From positions 1 to 40,137 of the forward strand of contig JAGLBD010000032.1 in assembly GCA_018260425.1 (NCBI GenBank): a DNA stretch of 40,137 nt, in the 5' to 3' direction. Below are positions 23,120-31,410 of this stretch, piece after piece. The stretch's first letter is position 1. Each line of letters opens with the position of its first letter. The notes under the pieces are model-generated. The model ran no database searches. It saw only the letters and a program-made list of their open reading frames with translations, and had not been told where the DNA came from. This stretch comes from Pseudogulbenkiania sp. Its GTDB lineage: Bacteria; Pseudomonadota; Gammaproteobacteria; Burkholderiales; Chromobacteriaceae. A program made the translations under genes and the position numbers.

Positions 23120-24667
23120 ATGAAGACGCGTCTGACCGTGCTGGCGGCTCTGCTGTTGTCCACCCAGCTGGCTGTGGCGGCGCCCGCTGCGCCGGCTGAA
23201 TCTCACGCCTTGCCGCCGGGCATCGCCTGGCAGCACGGCGATGTCGATGCCGCTTTTGCCCAGGCTCGTGCCAGCAACAAGCCGGTGTTCCTCTATTGGG
23301 GGGCGGTCTGGTGCCCACCCTGCAATCAGGTCAAGGCCACCATTTTCAATCGGCAGGACTTCATCGAGCGTACCCGCCAGTTCATTCCGGTGTATCTGGA
23401 CGGGGATAGCCCGGGCGCACAGAAACTGGGTGCCCAGTTTAAGGTTCGCGGCTATCCGACCATGATTCTGTTCAAACCCGACGGCACGGAAATCACCCGT
23501 CTGCCCGGCGAAGTGGATGGCGAGCGTTATTTGCGCACCCTGCAACTGGGGCTTGCCGCTGCACGGCCGGTGAAAGCCTTGCTGGCCGCCGCGCTGGCAG
23601 GCGATAAGCTGTCGGGGGCCGACTGGCAACTGCTGGCTGACTACTCATGGGACAGCGATCAGGGCCAGATCATTGCCGAAGACAAAGTGGCCGTGACGTT
23701 GCAAGGTCTGGCGCGAGCGGTACCCGCCGCTGAAACGGCCACCGCCTTGCGTCTGCAACTGAAGGCGCTGGCTGCCACGGCCGGTGATGAAAAAGCGCCG
23801 GTTCTGGACAAGGACGCCGCACGCAAGGCCTTGCTCGCGGTCTTGGCCGATCCGGCCTTGTCACGGGCCAATTTTGATATTCTGGTCAATTCTGCCGCCG
23901 ACATCGCCAGCTATCTGACCGTGCCGGGCGCGGATCGCCTGACTTTTGTCAGTCACTGGAACGAGGCATTGTTGCGCCTGCAATCCGATAAAACCCTCTC
24001 GACCGCCGATCGCCTGTCCGCGCTGGGGTCACGGTTGGCGTTGGCCCGTCTGGCTGATCCCAAAGGGGTGTTGCCCACCGCATTGGTCGCCGATGTCCGC
24101 CGCGAGGTGGCGGACGCCGACACCCGCACCACCAATGGCTACGAGCGTCAGTCGGTGATCAGCTCGGCCGCCTGGCTGTTGGGCGAAGCGGGACTGGACA
24201 AGGAGTCCGATGCCTTGTTGACGGCAGAGCTCAAGCGCTCTCATTCGTCCTACTACCATATGTTGTCGCTGGCCTCGAATGCCCGCAAACGCGGCGACAA
24301 GGCGACCGCTGTCGACTGGTCGGAAAAGGCCTGGAATAGCTCGGAAGGTCCGGCCACCCGCTTGCAATGGGGAGTTGGCTACGTCAGCAGTGCCATTGAC
24401 CTGGTGCCTGGCGAAGAAGCCCGTATCGAGAAAGCCGCCACTCAGGTCGTTGCCGAGGTCGCGAACACGCAAAATGCGTTCTATGAACGCAGCCGCCGTT
24501 CTTTGGAGCGTCTGGTTGGCAAGCTGAAAGGCTGGAATAAAGGTAATGCGCATCAGGCCTCGGTTAAGCGCATCAGTCAGGGGCTCGAGACGGTGTGCGA
24601 CAAACTGCCGGCCGGTGATGTCCAGAAACCGGTTTGCCAGGGCTTGCTGGACTCCCTGAAGGGGTAG
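23120..24667 (+). CDS. Secreted thioredoxin-fold protein with a long helical C-terminal region
   Basis: This 515-residue protein has a signal peptide (MKTRLTVLAALLLSTQLAVA) and a thioredoxin-like domain at about 35-150. The redox motif WCPPC has Cys65 and Cys68, and the cis-proline loop is present as GYPTMILFKPDG. The remaining 350 residues are rich in Ala, Leu and charged residues and look helical, perhaps repeat-like; I do not recognise a domain there. It probably acts in the periplasm on disulfides or as a thiol-reducing partner; its target is unknown. The gene stands alone, with its own leader and a strong terminator, and its link to ugp is only position. Confidence 0.82.
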   Translation: MKTRLTVLAALLLSTQLAVAAPAAPAESHALPPGIAWQHGDVDAAFAQARASNKPVFLYWGAVWCPPCNQVKATIFNRQDFIERTRQFIPVYLDGDSPGAQKLGAQFKVRGYPTMILFKPDGTEITRLPGEVDGERYLRTLQLGLAAARPVKALLAAALAGDKLSGADWQLLADYSWDSDQGQIIAEDKVAVTLQGLARAVPAAETATALRLQLKALAATAGDEKAPVLDKDAARKALLAVLADPALSRANFDILVNSAADIASYLTVPGADRLTFVSHWNEALLRLQSDKTLSTADRLSALGSRLALARLADPKGVLPTALVADVRREVADADTRTTNGYERQSVISSAAWLLGEAGLDKESDALLTAELKRSHSSYYHMLSLASNARKRGDKATAVDWSEKAWNSSEGPATRLQWGVGYVSSAIDLVPGEEARIEKAATQVVAEVANTQNAFYERSRRSLERLVGKLKGWNKGNAHQASVKRISQGLETVCDKLPAGDVQKPVCQGLLDSLKG

Positions 24668-24695
24668 TCACTGTCAGCGTTATGGTGTTGAAATG

Positions 24696-24725
24696 AACAG
24701 CCGGTACACTACCGGCTGTTTTCTT
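24696..24725 (+). terminator. Rho-independent terminator between convergent genes
   Basis: AACAGCCGGTA (24696-24706) pairs perfectly with TACCGGCTGTT (24710-24720) around a three-base loop and is followed by TTCTT. It ends the thioredoxin-like gene. The response regulator gene converges on it from the other side and ends at 24749, so the hairpin may stop both, although the leftward T tract is poorer. Confidence 0.9.
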
Positions 24726-24748
24726 ATTCGTGGCAATGCCGTGATGTC

Positions 24749-26803
24749 TCACGGTAATTTGAATGGCGTTCGGGCCAGTAGCAGCGGTATTTCATCGGCG
24801 GGCAGGGCCGGGGCAAATAGCCAGCCTTGTCCGCCATTGCACCCCAGTGCGGCCAATTGCTGCCATTGCAGTTCGGTTTCCACGCCTTCGGCGATGGTGT
24901 CCAGCCCCAGACTATTGGCCACCGAAAGAATGGCCAGTGTCAACGCCAGCGAGTTGCCATTGTGCGGCAGACCTTCCACAAAGCTCTTGTCGATTTTAAG
25001 GCGTTCGATGGGCAAGTGTTGCAGCATGCTCAGGCATGAGAAGCCGGTGCCGAAATCGTCAATTGACAAACTGATACCACGCTCGCGGATCCGCGACAGT
25101 GTCGGCAGAATTCGGTCCAGCGAAATCATCACCGATTCGGTGATCTCCAGTTCCAGCCGTCTGGCGGGGAAGCCGGTCCGCTCCACAATGGCGTCCAGTT
25201 GATCGATAAAGCGGCTGCTGGCGAGTTGTCGTACCGATACATTGACCGAGACCCGCAGGTCCAGTCCCAGTTCGCTCCAGCGCTGTCCCTGACGGCAGGC
25301 CTCTTCCAGCAGCATCGCGCCCAGTGACTCGATACTGCCGGTTTCCTCGGCGACCGGAATGAACTGGGCGGGAGGAATTGCGCCGAGTTCAGGGTGGTTC
25401 CAGCGTGCCAGCGCCTCGACCCCCACTACGCGTCCATCGGCCAGATCGATCTGGGGTTGATAGAGCAGGGTGATCGATTTGTCCAGACGGGCTTGCACCA
25501 GCCCTTGTTCGAGAATCAGCCGATGACGGGCGCGCTGGGCCATTTCATTGGAAAACCAGCAAAACCCGTTTCGGCCAGCGGCTTTTGCCGAGTACATGGC
25601 CGTATCGCAGGCCTTGAACAACGTGGTGCCGTCATGGGCATGGTCGGGATAGACGGCAATGCCGATGCTGGCGGTGACGGTGACCGGGTCTTCGCAGGCC
25701 TCCAGCCGGACCGGAACACACAGGGTACCGAGCAGGTGGTTGGCAATGACGGCGCAATCTTCCAGATGGATCAAATCGGGAATGATCACCAGAAACTCGT
25801 CGCCTCCCAGCCGGATCGGAATGTCGGTCATGCGCAAGGTTCGTTCCAAACGTCTTGCCGTGGTGATCAGCAACTCATCACCGGCATTGTGCCCCAGTGA
25901 GTCGTTGATGGTCTTGAACCCGTCCAGATCGATAAATAGCAGTCCTACCCGGCCCTTGCGCAAGCGGGCCGCATCGATGGCCTGTTCGATATGGTCTTGA
26001 AACAGGTGGCGATTGGCGAGACCCGTCAAGGCATCGTGATAGGCAAGGTAGCTGATGCGCTCTTCGGCATGATGAATATGACTGATGTCATTGATCACCC
26101 CGATCAGGCGTTGTTGGTCCTTGAAGTGACGGGCGTGCAGCGAAATCCAGCGCATCTCGCCATTGGCCACGAAAATACGTACGACACCGCGGAAGTGCCC
26201 GCTATAGTTCAGGCTGTCGAGGAACTGGGGCCGGTCGGCGACATGAATCATGTCCAGAAACGATTCGCGGCCCTGCTCGAAAAAGTGGACCCCCGTGCCG
26301 AGAATGTCATTGAAGTGGCCTTCGGTGACGAAGCTGCGGGTGCGTTCCTGCCACTCCCAGACCCCGAGTTCGGCCGTGTCGATGGCCAGCCGCAGTCGTT
26401 CTTCGCTGAGTTGCAGGCGTTGCTCGGTACGATGGCGCGCCAATGCCATGCGCAAGGTGGCATCCAGCTCGCGCAATTCGAAGGGTTTGAGCAGGTAGCC
26501 GTAAGGCATGCTGGCTTCGGCACAGGCCAGTACGTTTTCTTCGGCATAGGCGGTGAGAAAAATCACCGGGACCCGGCTGGTGTCCATGATCTGCTGGGCC
26601 GCCTCGGTACCCGGCATGGCGTCCCGGCCCAGATTGATATCCATCAGCACGATGTCGGGTAATTCGGCATTGACCCGGCTGACCGCGTCTTCACCGGACG
26701 CGCACAGGGCCGCCACCTGATAGCCGAGCTTTTCCAGGTTGCGTTTCAGGTCGAGAGCGACGATCAGTTCGTCTTCGACGATGAACACAGTGGTGCGGGT
26801 CAC
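24749..26803 (-). CDS. Response regulator with REC, PAS, GGDEF and EAL domains
   Basis: This 684-residue protein should control cyclic-di-GMP in response to the kinase encoded before it. A receiver domain spans about 1-120, with acidic pocket Glu10/Asp11, phosphoacceptor Asp55, Thr84 and Lys106. A PAS-like domain lies near 130-245. A GGDEF domain has the intact motif at 333-337 and an RxxD inhibitory site (324-327) five residues before it. The EAL domain keeps EAL at 463-465, Asn521, Glu553, the DDFGTG motif at 582-587, Lys606 and Glu639. Both the cyclase and the phosphodiesterase therefore look competent. The GTG start at 26803 follows GAGGA and lies 10 bases after the kinase stop. Confidence 0.93.
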   Translation of the reverse strand: MTRTTVFIVEDELIVALDLKRNLEKLGYQVAALCASGEDAVSRVNAELPDIVLMDINLGRDAMPGTEAAQQIMDTSRVPVIFLTAYAEENVLACAEASMPYGYLLKPFELRELDATLRMALARHRTEQRLQLSEERLRLAIDTAELGVWEWQERTRSFVTEGHFNDILGTGVHFFEQGRESFLDMIHVADRPQFLDSLNYSGHFRGVVRIFVANGEMRWISLHARHFKDQQRLIGVINDISHIHHAEERISYLAYHDALTGLANRHLFQDHIEQAIDAARLRKGRVGLLFIDLDGFKTINDSLGHNAGDELLITTARRLERTLRMTDIPIRLGGDEFLVIIPDLIHLEDCAVIANHLLGTLCVPVRLEACEDPVTVTASIGIAVYPDHAHDGTTLFKACDTAMYSAKAAGRNGFCWFSNEMAQRARHRLILEQGLVQARLDKSITLLYQPQIDLADGRVVGVEALARWNHPELGAIPPAQFIPVAEETGSIESLGAMLLEEACRQGQRWSELGLDLRVSVNVSVRQLASSRFIDQLDAIVERTGFPARRLELEITESVMISLDRILPTLSRIRERGISLSIDDFGTGFSCLSMLQHLPIERLKIDKSFVEGLPHNGNSLALTLAILSVANSLGLDTIAEGVETELQWQQLAALGCNGGQGWLFAPALPADEIPLLLARTPFKLP

Positions 26804-26813
26804 GATATCGTCC

Positions 26814-28622
26814 TCATCCCAGCGGCAGGGTCAGGGTGAAATGTACGCCATGACCACTCTCGACCTGCAAGCGTCCGCGCGCTTGTTCGGCCAGCAACGG
26901 GAGTAGCTGAAACCCGAGTGTTTCGCCCTGACCGGGCAGCAGTCCTTCCGGGAGGCCTATGCCGTCATCGTCGATGGTGATGCGGATCGTGTCGTCCGCA
27001 CGCAGCACGGTGACGGATATCGTTCCGGAGCGCCCGTCGGGATAGGCGTGTTTCACCGCATTGGTGACCAATTCGTTGATCAGCAATCCGCAGGGCACGG
27101 CCCGCGACAGCGACAGCAGCACCGGCTCGTCTGCGTTATGGGTCAGGATGGCGATATGCTGGTCGGGGGCGACACTGTCGGTCAGCAGCCGACACAAGTT
27201 TTGGCAGTAGTCACCAAAGTCCAGTTCGGCAAAGTTGTTGCGCTCGTACAGCAGTTGATGAATCAGTGCCATGGCCCGCACCCGGTTCTGGCTTTGCTCA
27301 AGCAAGATTCGCACGTCCGGCGCGGCGATATCGGACTGCAGTCTGAGCAGGCTGGAGACGACTTGCAGATTGTTTTTGACACGGTGGTGGACTTCATTGA
27401 GCAGCACGGTCTTTTCTTCCAGTGCGCGCTCGATAATGGCCTGATCGGCGCGACGGCGGGTCATGTCGGTCACGGTGGCCAGCGCCATGGTGCCTTCTTC
27501 GGTGTTCAGGGCGTTCAGCCCGACCTCTACCGGGAAGCGGCTGCCATCCTTGCGTTGCCCCTCGATGTCGCTGCGCTGGCTCATCTCGCGGTTGTGCGGC
27601 GACGTCATGTAGCCAGAAAAGTAGCCGTGATGCTGCGATCGGTGCTGCTCCGGAATCAGCATGGTCAGAGGCTGGCCGATCAGTTCGTCGCGAGAGTAGC
27701 CGAACAGGAATTCCATGCGGTGGTTAACCAGTTCGATCCGCCCCTCCGGATTGACCACCAGCAATCCTTCCGGAACGGACTCCACCACTTGCCGGAAACG
27801 CTGTTCGGACAGCTTCAAGGCTTCTTCACCTTCTTTGCGGCGGCTGATATCGATCGCCGAGGGAATCAGCAAGGTGATGTCACCTTGCTCGTTGCGCATG
27901 GGGGCCATCATGAAGTCGAGGGTCATCCGGCTGTTGTCGACCATGCGTGCTTCGATATCAAAGCGCGACACCTCGCCCAGGCAGGCCTGTTCGACGGCAA
28001 ACCGGATACGTTGCTGCACGTCGGGGTCGAAATTCCACCAGAAGCAGTCCCAGAACTTGTGGCCTGCAACATCCTCGAAGTGAATTCCGGCCGCCTCCAG
28101 TGGTGCACGGTTGGCTTCGATCAAGGTGCCGTCGGGCAACAAAACACCGACAAAGGCAAACAAACTGTCCAGCACGTGGCGTACGCGCTGCTCGCTGGCC
28201 CGGATGGCCTGTTCGGCCATGCGTTGTGCGGTGATGTCGCGAAAGGTGCAGATCACTCCAATGATCTGCCCGTTCCGGTGCAGGGGGCGGTAGGTGCCGA
28301 GCCAGCTGCGGCTCTCACCCGGATTGGCCGGTGTTTCTCCAGTAAATTCCAGATTGATGACGGGATTGCCACCCTGCAGGATCGACCTTAGCGAGGGGGT
28401 CAGGGCGGTGGCGATATCGGGGAGAAGATCCTTGAGCGTGCGCCCGAGGTGTTGTTCGACGGTCATCCCGTTCAGACTGGCGGCCAGCGGTGTAATGAAA
28501 CGAAACCGCAACTCCCGGTCGAACAGGCAAACCCCGGTATCCAATGCACCTGCCAGTGCGTGTACCAGTTCGGTATCATCGAGAAAGCCGGGGTTTACTG
28601 CGTGGGCGGGCATGAAGTGCAC
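26814..28622 (-). CDS. PAS-containing sensor histidine kinase (HWE/HisKA_2 type)
   Basis: This protein of about 602 residues has three PAS-like regions (near 20-135, 145-265 and 275-390) and a kinase core. The dimerisation helix reads LNEVHHRVKNNLQVV with the phosphoacceptor His at 412 or 413, typical of the HisKA_2/HWE group rather than classical kinases. The ATP-binding domain has NELVTNAVKHAYPDG and DDDGIGLPEG. No clear transmembrane helix is visible, so it probably senses a cytoplasmic signal such as a small ligand, redox state or light. The start is GTG 28622 or ATG 28613; neither has a strong ribosome site. It is very likely the partner of the GGDEF-EAL regulator just downstream. Confidence 0.92.
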   Translation of the reverse strand: MHFMPAHAVNPGFLDDTELVHALAGALDTGVCLFDRELRFRFITPLAASLNGMTVEQHLGRTLKDLLPDIATALTPSLRSILQGGNPVINLEFTGETPANPGESRSWLGTYRPLHRNGQIIGVICTFRDITAQRMAEQAIRASEQRVRHVLDSLFAFVGVLLPDGTLIEANRAPLEAAGIHFEDVAGHKFWDCFWWNFDPDVQQRIRFAVEQACLGEVSRFDIEARMVDNSRMTLDFMMAPMRNEQGDITLLIPSAIDISRRKEGEEALKLSEQRFRQVVESVPEGLLVVNPEGRIELVNHRMEFLFGYSRDELIGQPLTMLIPEQHRSQHHGYFSGYMTSPHNREMSQRSDIEGQRKDGSRFPVEVGLNALNTEEGTMALATVTDMTRRRADQAIIERALEEKTVLLNEVHHRVKNNLQVVSSLLRLQSDIAAPDVRILLEQSQNRVRAMALIHQLLYERNNFAELDFGDYCQNLCRLLTDSVAPDQHIAILTHNADEPVLLSLSRAVPCGLLINELVTNAVKHAYPDGRSGTISVTVLRADDTIRITIDDDGIGLPEGLLPGQGETLGFQLLPLLAEQARGRLQVESGHGVHFTLTLPLG

Positions 28623-28665
28623 CGTATGTCATCAACTAACATGATGATTTATAGTGCACTTCATG
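28611..28665. promoter_or_regulatory. 12-base inverted repeat over the kinase start region
   Basis: CATGAAGTGCAC (28611-28622) and GTGCACTTCATG (28654-28665) are perfect complements, separated by 31 bases. The left copy contains both candidate start codons of the kinase; the right copy lies just after the stop of the band 7 gene. On the minus strand a TATAAA sequence lies between the arms. The repeat could be a paired operator or, in RNA, a stem that hides the kinase ribosome site. It is not followed by a T run. Confidence 0.55.
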
Positions 28666-28677
28666 TGAAGTTGAGTG

Positions 28678-29628
28678 TCATTTCGGCCGGGGGCCGGTGC
28701 TTTTCACGACACTCATCGCCGACGCAACCAGACCGCCAATATCGGCCACATTGGCCGGCAGAATCAGGGTGTTGTTCTCTTTGGCCAGACGACCGAAGGC
28801 CTCGACATACTGCTCGGCCACCTTCAGCCCTGCCGCTTCCATGCCACCCTCCCGGTTGAGAGACAGAGCCACGGTGCCGAGGGCATTGGCAGTCGCATCC
28901 GCCATCAAGCGCATGGCTTCGGCCTGACCCTGCGCCCGGTTCATCGAGGCCTGACGCTCGCCTTCCGACTGGTTGATCAAGGCCTGCATCTGCCCCTGCG
29001 ACTGCTGGATGGCGGCTTCGCGGGCACCGCTGGCCAGATTGATTTGTTCGGTCTTGCGGCCTTCGGACTCGGCAATGCGGGCACGCTTTTCGCGCTCGGC
29101 CGTGATCTGGCGCTGCATGGCGTGCAGGATGTCTTGCGGCGGCACCAGATCCTTGATCTCGTAACGCAATACCTTGACCCCCCAGCTGATGGCCGCTTCG
29201 TCCAGCGCCGCCACCACCGAGCGATTGATGTCGTCACGTTCCTCGAAGGTTTTGTCCAGTTCCATACGGCCGATAACCGAACGCAAGGTGGTTTGTGCCA
29301 GCTGGGAAATGGCAATGATGTAGTTGCTGGTGCCATAGGAGGCGAGTTTCGGATCGGTCACCAGAAAGTACAGAATGCCGTCGACGGTCAGTTGGGTGTT
29401 GTCGCGGGTGATGCACACCTGACTCGGGACATCCAGCGGGACTTCCTTGAGCATGTGCCGGTAGGCAATACGGTCGACAAACGGAATGATGATGCTCAGG
29501 CCCGGGGTGAGGGTGGTATGGTAGCGGCCCAGCCGTTCGACGACCCAGGCATGTTGCTGCGGCACGACCTTGATCGATTTGATGATGAAAACAATGACTG
29601 CAATGAGCAGGATAATGGCGATTTCCAT
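28678..29628 (-). CDS. SPFH/band 7 (stomatin, QmcA-like) membrane protein
   Basis: This 316-residue protein has one N-terminal membrane helix (AIILLIAVIVFII) followed by an SPFH domain: VPQQHAWVVERLGRYHTTLTPG near 22, and the VCITRDNTQLTVDGILYFLV segment near 70-90. A long charged helical region (AMQRQITAEREKRARIAESE onward) and an Ala-rich tail complete it. Such proteins form large rings in the inner membrane and often partner with an NfeD protein, as QmcA does in E. coli. ATG 29628 overlaps the NfeD stop as ATGA. The frame is open further upstream inside the NfeD gene, but that part is not coding for this protein. Confidence 0.93.
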   Translation of the reverse strand: MEIAIILLIAVIVFIIKSIKVVPQQHAWVVERLGRYHTTLTPGLSIIIPFVDRIAYRHMLKEVPLDVPSQVCITRDNTQLTVDGILYFLVTDPKLASYGTSNYIIAISQLAQTTLRSVIGRMELDKTFEERDDINRSVVAALDEAAISWGVKVLRYEIKDLVPPQDILHAMQRQITAEREKRARIAESEGRKTEQINLASGAREAAIQQSQGQMQALINQSEGERQASMNRAQGQAEAMRLMADATANALGTVALSLNREGGMEAAGLKVAEQYVEAFGRLAKENNTLILPANVADIGGLVASAMSVVKSTGPRPK

Positions 29629-30053
29629 CAGTGGTGTCCTGTGGGTTGGGTGGAAATGATCAGGCAATTGCCTTCGCGACCGGTGATGGTGGCGTGGTCG
29701 CTGTCGGGAATGGAACCATCGGTGATGCGGGCATCCCACTGGCTGCCACGGTAGCTGACCCGCCAGATGCCCTGATGTTCATTCAGCAGGGTGACGCTTT
29801 GCCCGATGTCCGGGTCGCCCATGCTGTCGGGCGGGGGGCTCAGGCGCTTTTTGATGCGGCGCACCACCAGCAGGGCGACAAGGCCGCTGGCACTGGCGAA
29901 CAGCGCTTGCGTACTGGTGTCGAATCCGGCATAGGCGAGCAGCCCGCCGACCGCGAAAGCCAGAGCCAGTACCAAAAGGTAAAAAGTGCCGGTAAGAAAC
30001 TCGATAATCATCGCGATTAGCCCGAGCAGCCACCAAAAAACATACGTTGCCAT
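29628..30053 (-). CDS. NfeD-like membrane protein (partner of the band 7 protein)
   Basis: This 141-residue protein has two or three hydrophobic segments at its N-terminus (WWLLGLIAMIIEFLTGTFY, LLVLALAFAVGGLLAYAG and ALFASASGLVALLVV) and a C-terminal OB-fold-like domain (DIGQSVTLLNEHQGIWRVSYRGSQW onward). This is the short YbbJ-type NfeD form without a protease domain. It is thought to cap or stabilise band 7 assemblies. The ATG at 30053 has a good ribosome site (AAGGA). The gene lies 46 bases downstream of the cytochrome c peroxidase gene on the same strand, so it may share its transcript or use a promoter in that gap. Confidence 0.92.
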   Translation of the reverse strand: MATYVFWWLLGLIAMIIEFLTGTFYLLVLALAFAVGGLLAYAGFDTSTQALFASASGLVALLVVRRIKKRLSPPPDSMGDPDIGQSVTLLNEHQGIWRVSYRGSQWDARITDGSIPDSDHATITGREGNCLIISTQPTGHH

Positions 30054-30099
30054 CGCTGTCCTTCCCGAAATTAATCAATAAACGATAACGTACACGATC

Positions 30100-31299
30100 T
30101 TATTTGTCATTTTTTGTCGGCCGGTCGGTCAGACTGCCCAGAAACGCCACCAGATCGTCGATCTCGCGACGCGTCAGGGCCGGCCGGTCGCCGGGATGGC
30201 GGTCAAACGGTGCCTCACGGTTCAGGTTGCCGCGATACGCCACGGGCAAATCGTTGTAGCGCTGCACCCGACCCTTGCGGGTTGGATAGAACTTCGCCGG
30301 ATTGGTTTCACGCGCCGCGTAAAATTCCACCACGGCACGCAGACTGGTGAAGATGCCGTTGTGCATGAAGCGCTGTTTGAGCGCGACATTGCGCAGTGTC
30401 GGGGTACGAAACAGTCCGCAATAGCGTGCCTGCGGCAGATCGGTGCGCAAGGGACCGCACACCCCCAGGTCGGCGTAGGCCGGGTCACGGTTGGCCAGAA
30501 TCTCCCGGTTGCGCGGGATGCCCAAGGCGATCAGACCAAAATCGGTGAAGAGTGGCGGGCTGCCATTTTTCATCGAGCTTGGGTGACAGCTCGCGCAATT
30601 GCCTTTTGCCGGATCATTGAACAGTTTCAGCCCGCGTAGTTCGGCTTGGTTGAGTGTATTGCGGCCTTTCAGCCACGCATCGTAGCGACTGCGATAGGGC
30701 GCGAATACGGCGGGGTTTTCTTGATAGGCCTGCAAGCTGCGGGTAATGGCGGCAAAGCCGCTTGCCGTGTCATTCAAGGTTGACGCACCGAACAGCGCGT
30801 CAAAGGCCGGCGCATAAGCGGCGGCGCGTACCGCCTGCACCACACTGGCCTCGTCCGGGTTGGCCATTTCCGCCGGATCGAGCAGCGGAATCGCCGCCTG
30901 CTTCGCCAGACTGTCTACCCGGCCGTCCCAGGTGAGACCGCCGGTCGGGCCGGCGTCAGTGCTGTCGTTGCCGTCATCGTCATGAAAATGATCGGAGAAG
31001 GGTGGCAATTTCTGCAGGTACATCAGGGTCGGCACCGCGCGACGGCCCTGACGGTCCAGCTGCGTGCCGCCTGCTTGAACCGCCAGACGATTGGCCGGGG
31101 TGAAGGCATGGGCAGGATCATGGCAACTGGCACACGAGAGTTTGCCGGAGGCCGACAAACGCGGGTCGGCAAACAACTGTTCACCCAGTTTGGCCATCGC
31201 CTCGACGCGAGCGCGTTTTTCGGCAAAGGTTTCAGCAGCATGGCTGTCCTGCCACAGGACAGCCAGCAAGACAGTGCAATACATGAGGCAATATTTCAT
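30100..31299 (-). CDS. Di-heme cytochrome c peroxidase family protein
   Basis: This 399-residue secreted protein has a signal peptide (cleavage near residue 21) and two CXXCH heme c sites, CASCH at 56-60 and again at 235-239. The segments FADPRLSASGKLSCASCHDP and LTWDGRVDSLAKQ, and the late RTPTLRNVALKQRFMHNG, match bacterial di-heme peroxidases and MauG-like proteins. It probably reduces peroxide or oxidises a partner in the periplasm with electrons from a small cytochrome. It is divergent from the phosphoesterase gene. Distinguishing a true peroxidase from a MauG-like oxidase needs the distal heme ligand, which I cannot assign with certainty. Confidence 0.92.
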   Translation of the reverse strand: MKYCLMYCTVLLAVLWQDSHAAETFAEKRARVEAMAKLGEQLFADPRLSASGKLSCASCHDPAHAFTPANRLAVQAGGTQLDRQGRRAVPTLMYLQKLPPFSDHFHDDDGNDSTDAGPTGGLTWDGRVDSLAKQAAIPLLDPAEMANPDEASVVQAVRAAAYAPAFDALFGASTLNDTASGFAAITRSLQAYQENPAVFAPYRSRYDAWLKGRNTLNQAELRGLKLFNDPAKGNCASCHPSSMKNGSPPLFTDFGLIALGIPRNREILANRDPAYADLGVCGPLRTDLPQARYCGLFRTPTLRNVALKQRFMHNGIFTSLRAVVEFYAARETNPAKFYPTRKGRVQRYNDLPVAYRGNLNREAPFDRHPGDRPALTRREIDDLVAFLGSLTDRPTKNDK

Positions 31300-31410
31300 T
31301 GGTAAATCTTATCGTTTTGCAGATTTTTACGCATAAATTTAGTGCAACGTCATCAATGGCGGAGGAAAATGCTGGCATTGACCCATGATGGTGTTAAAGC
31401 GAGACGATAG

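Noticed and set aside
27048-28391. A 447-codon plus-strand open frame opposite the sensor kinase
   Set aside because: No family resemblance and full overlap with a kinase whose motifs are intact.
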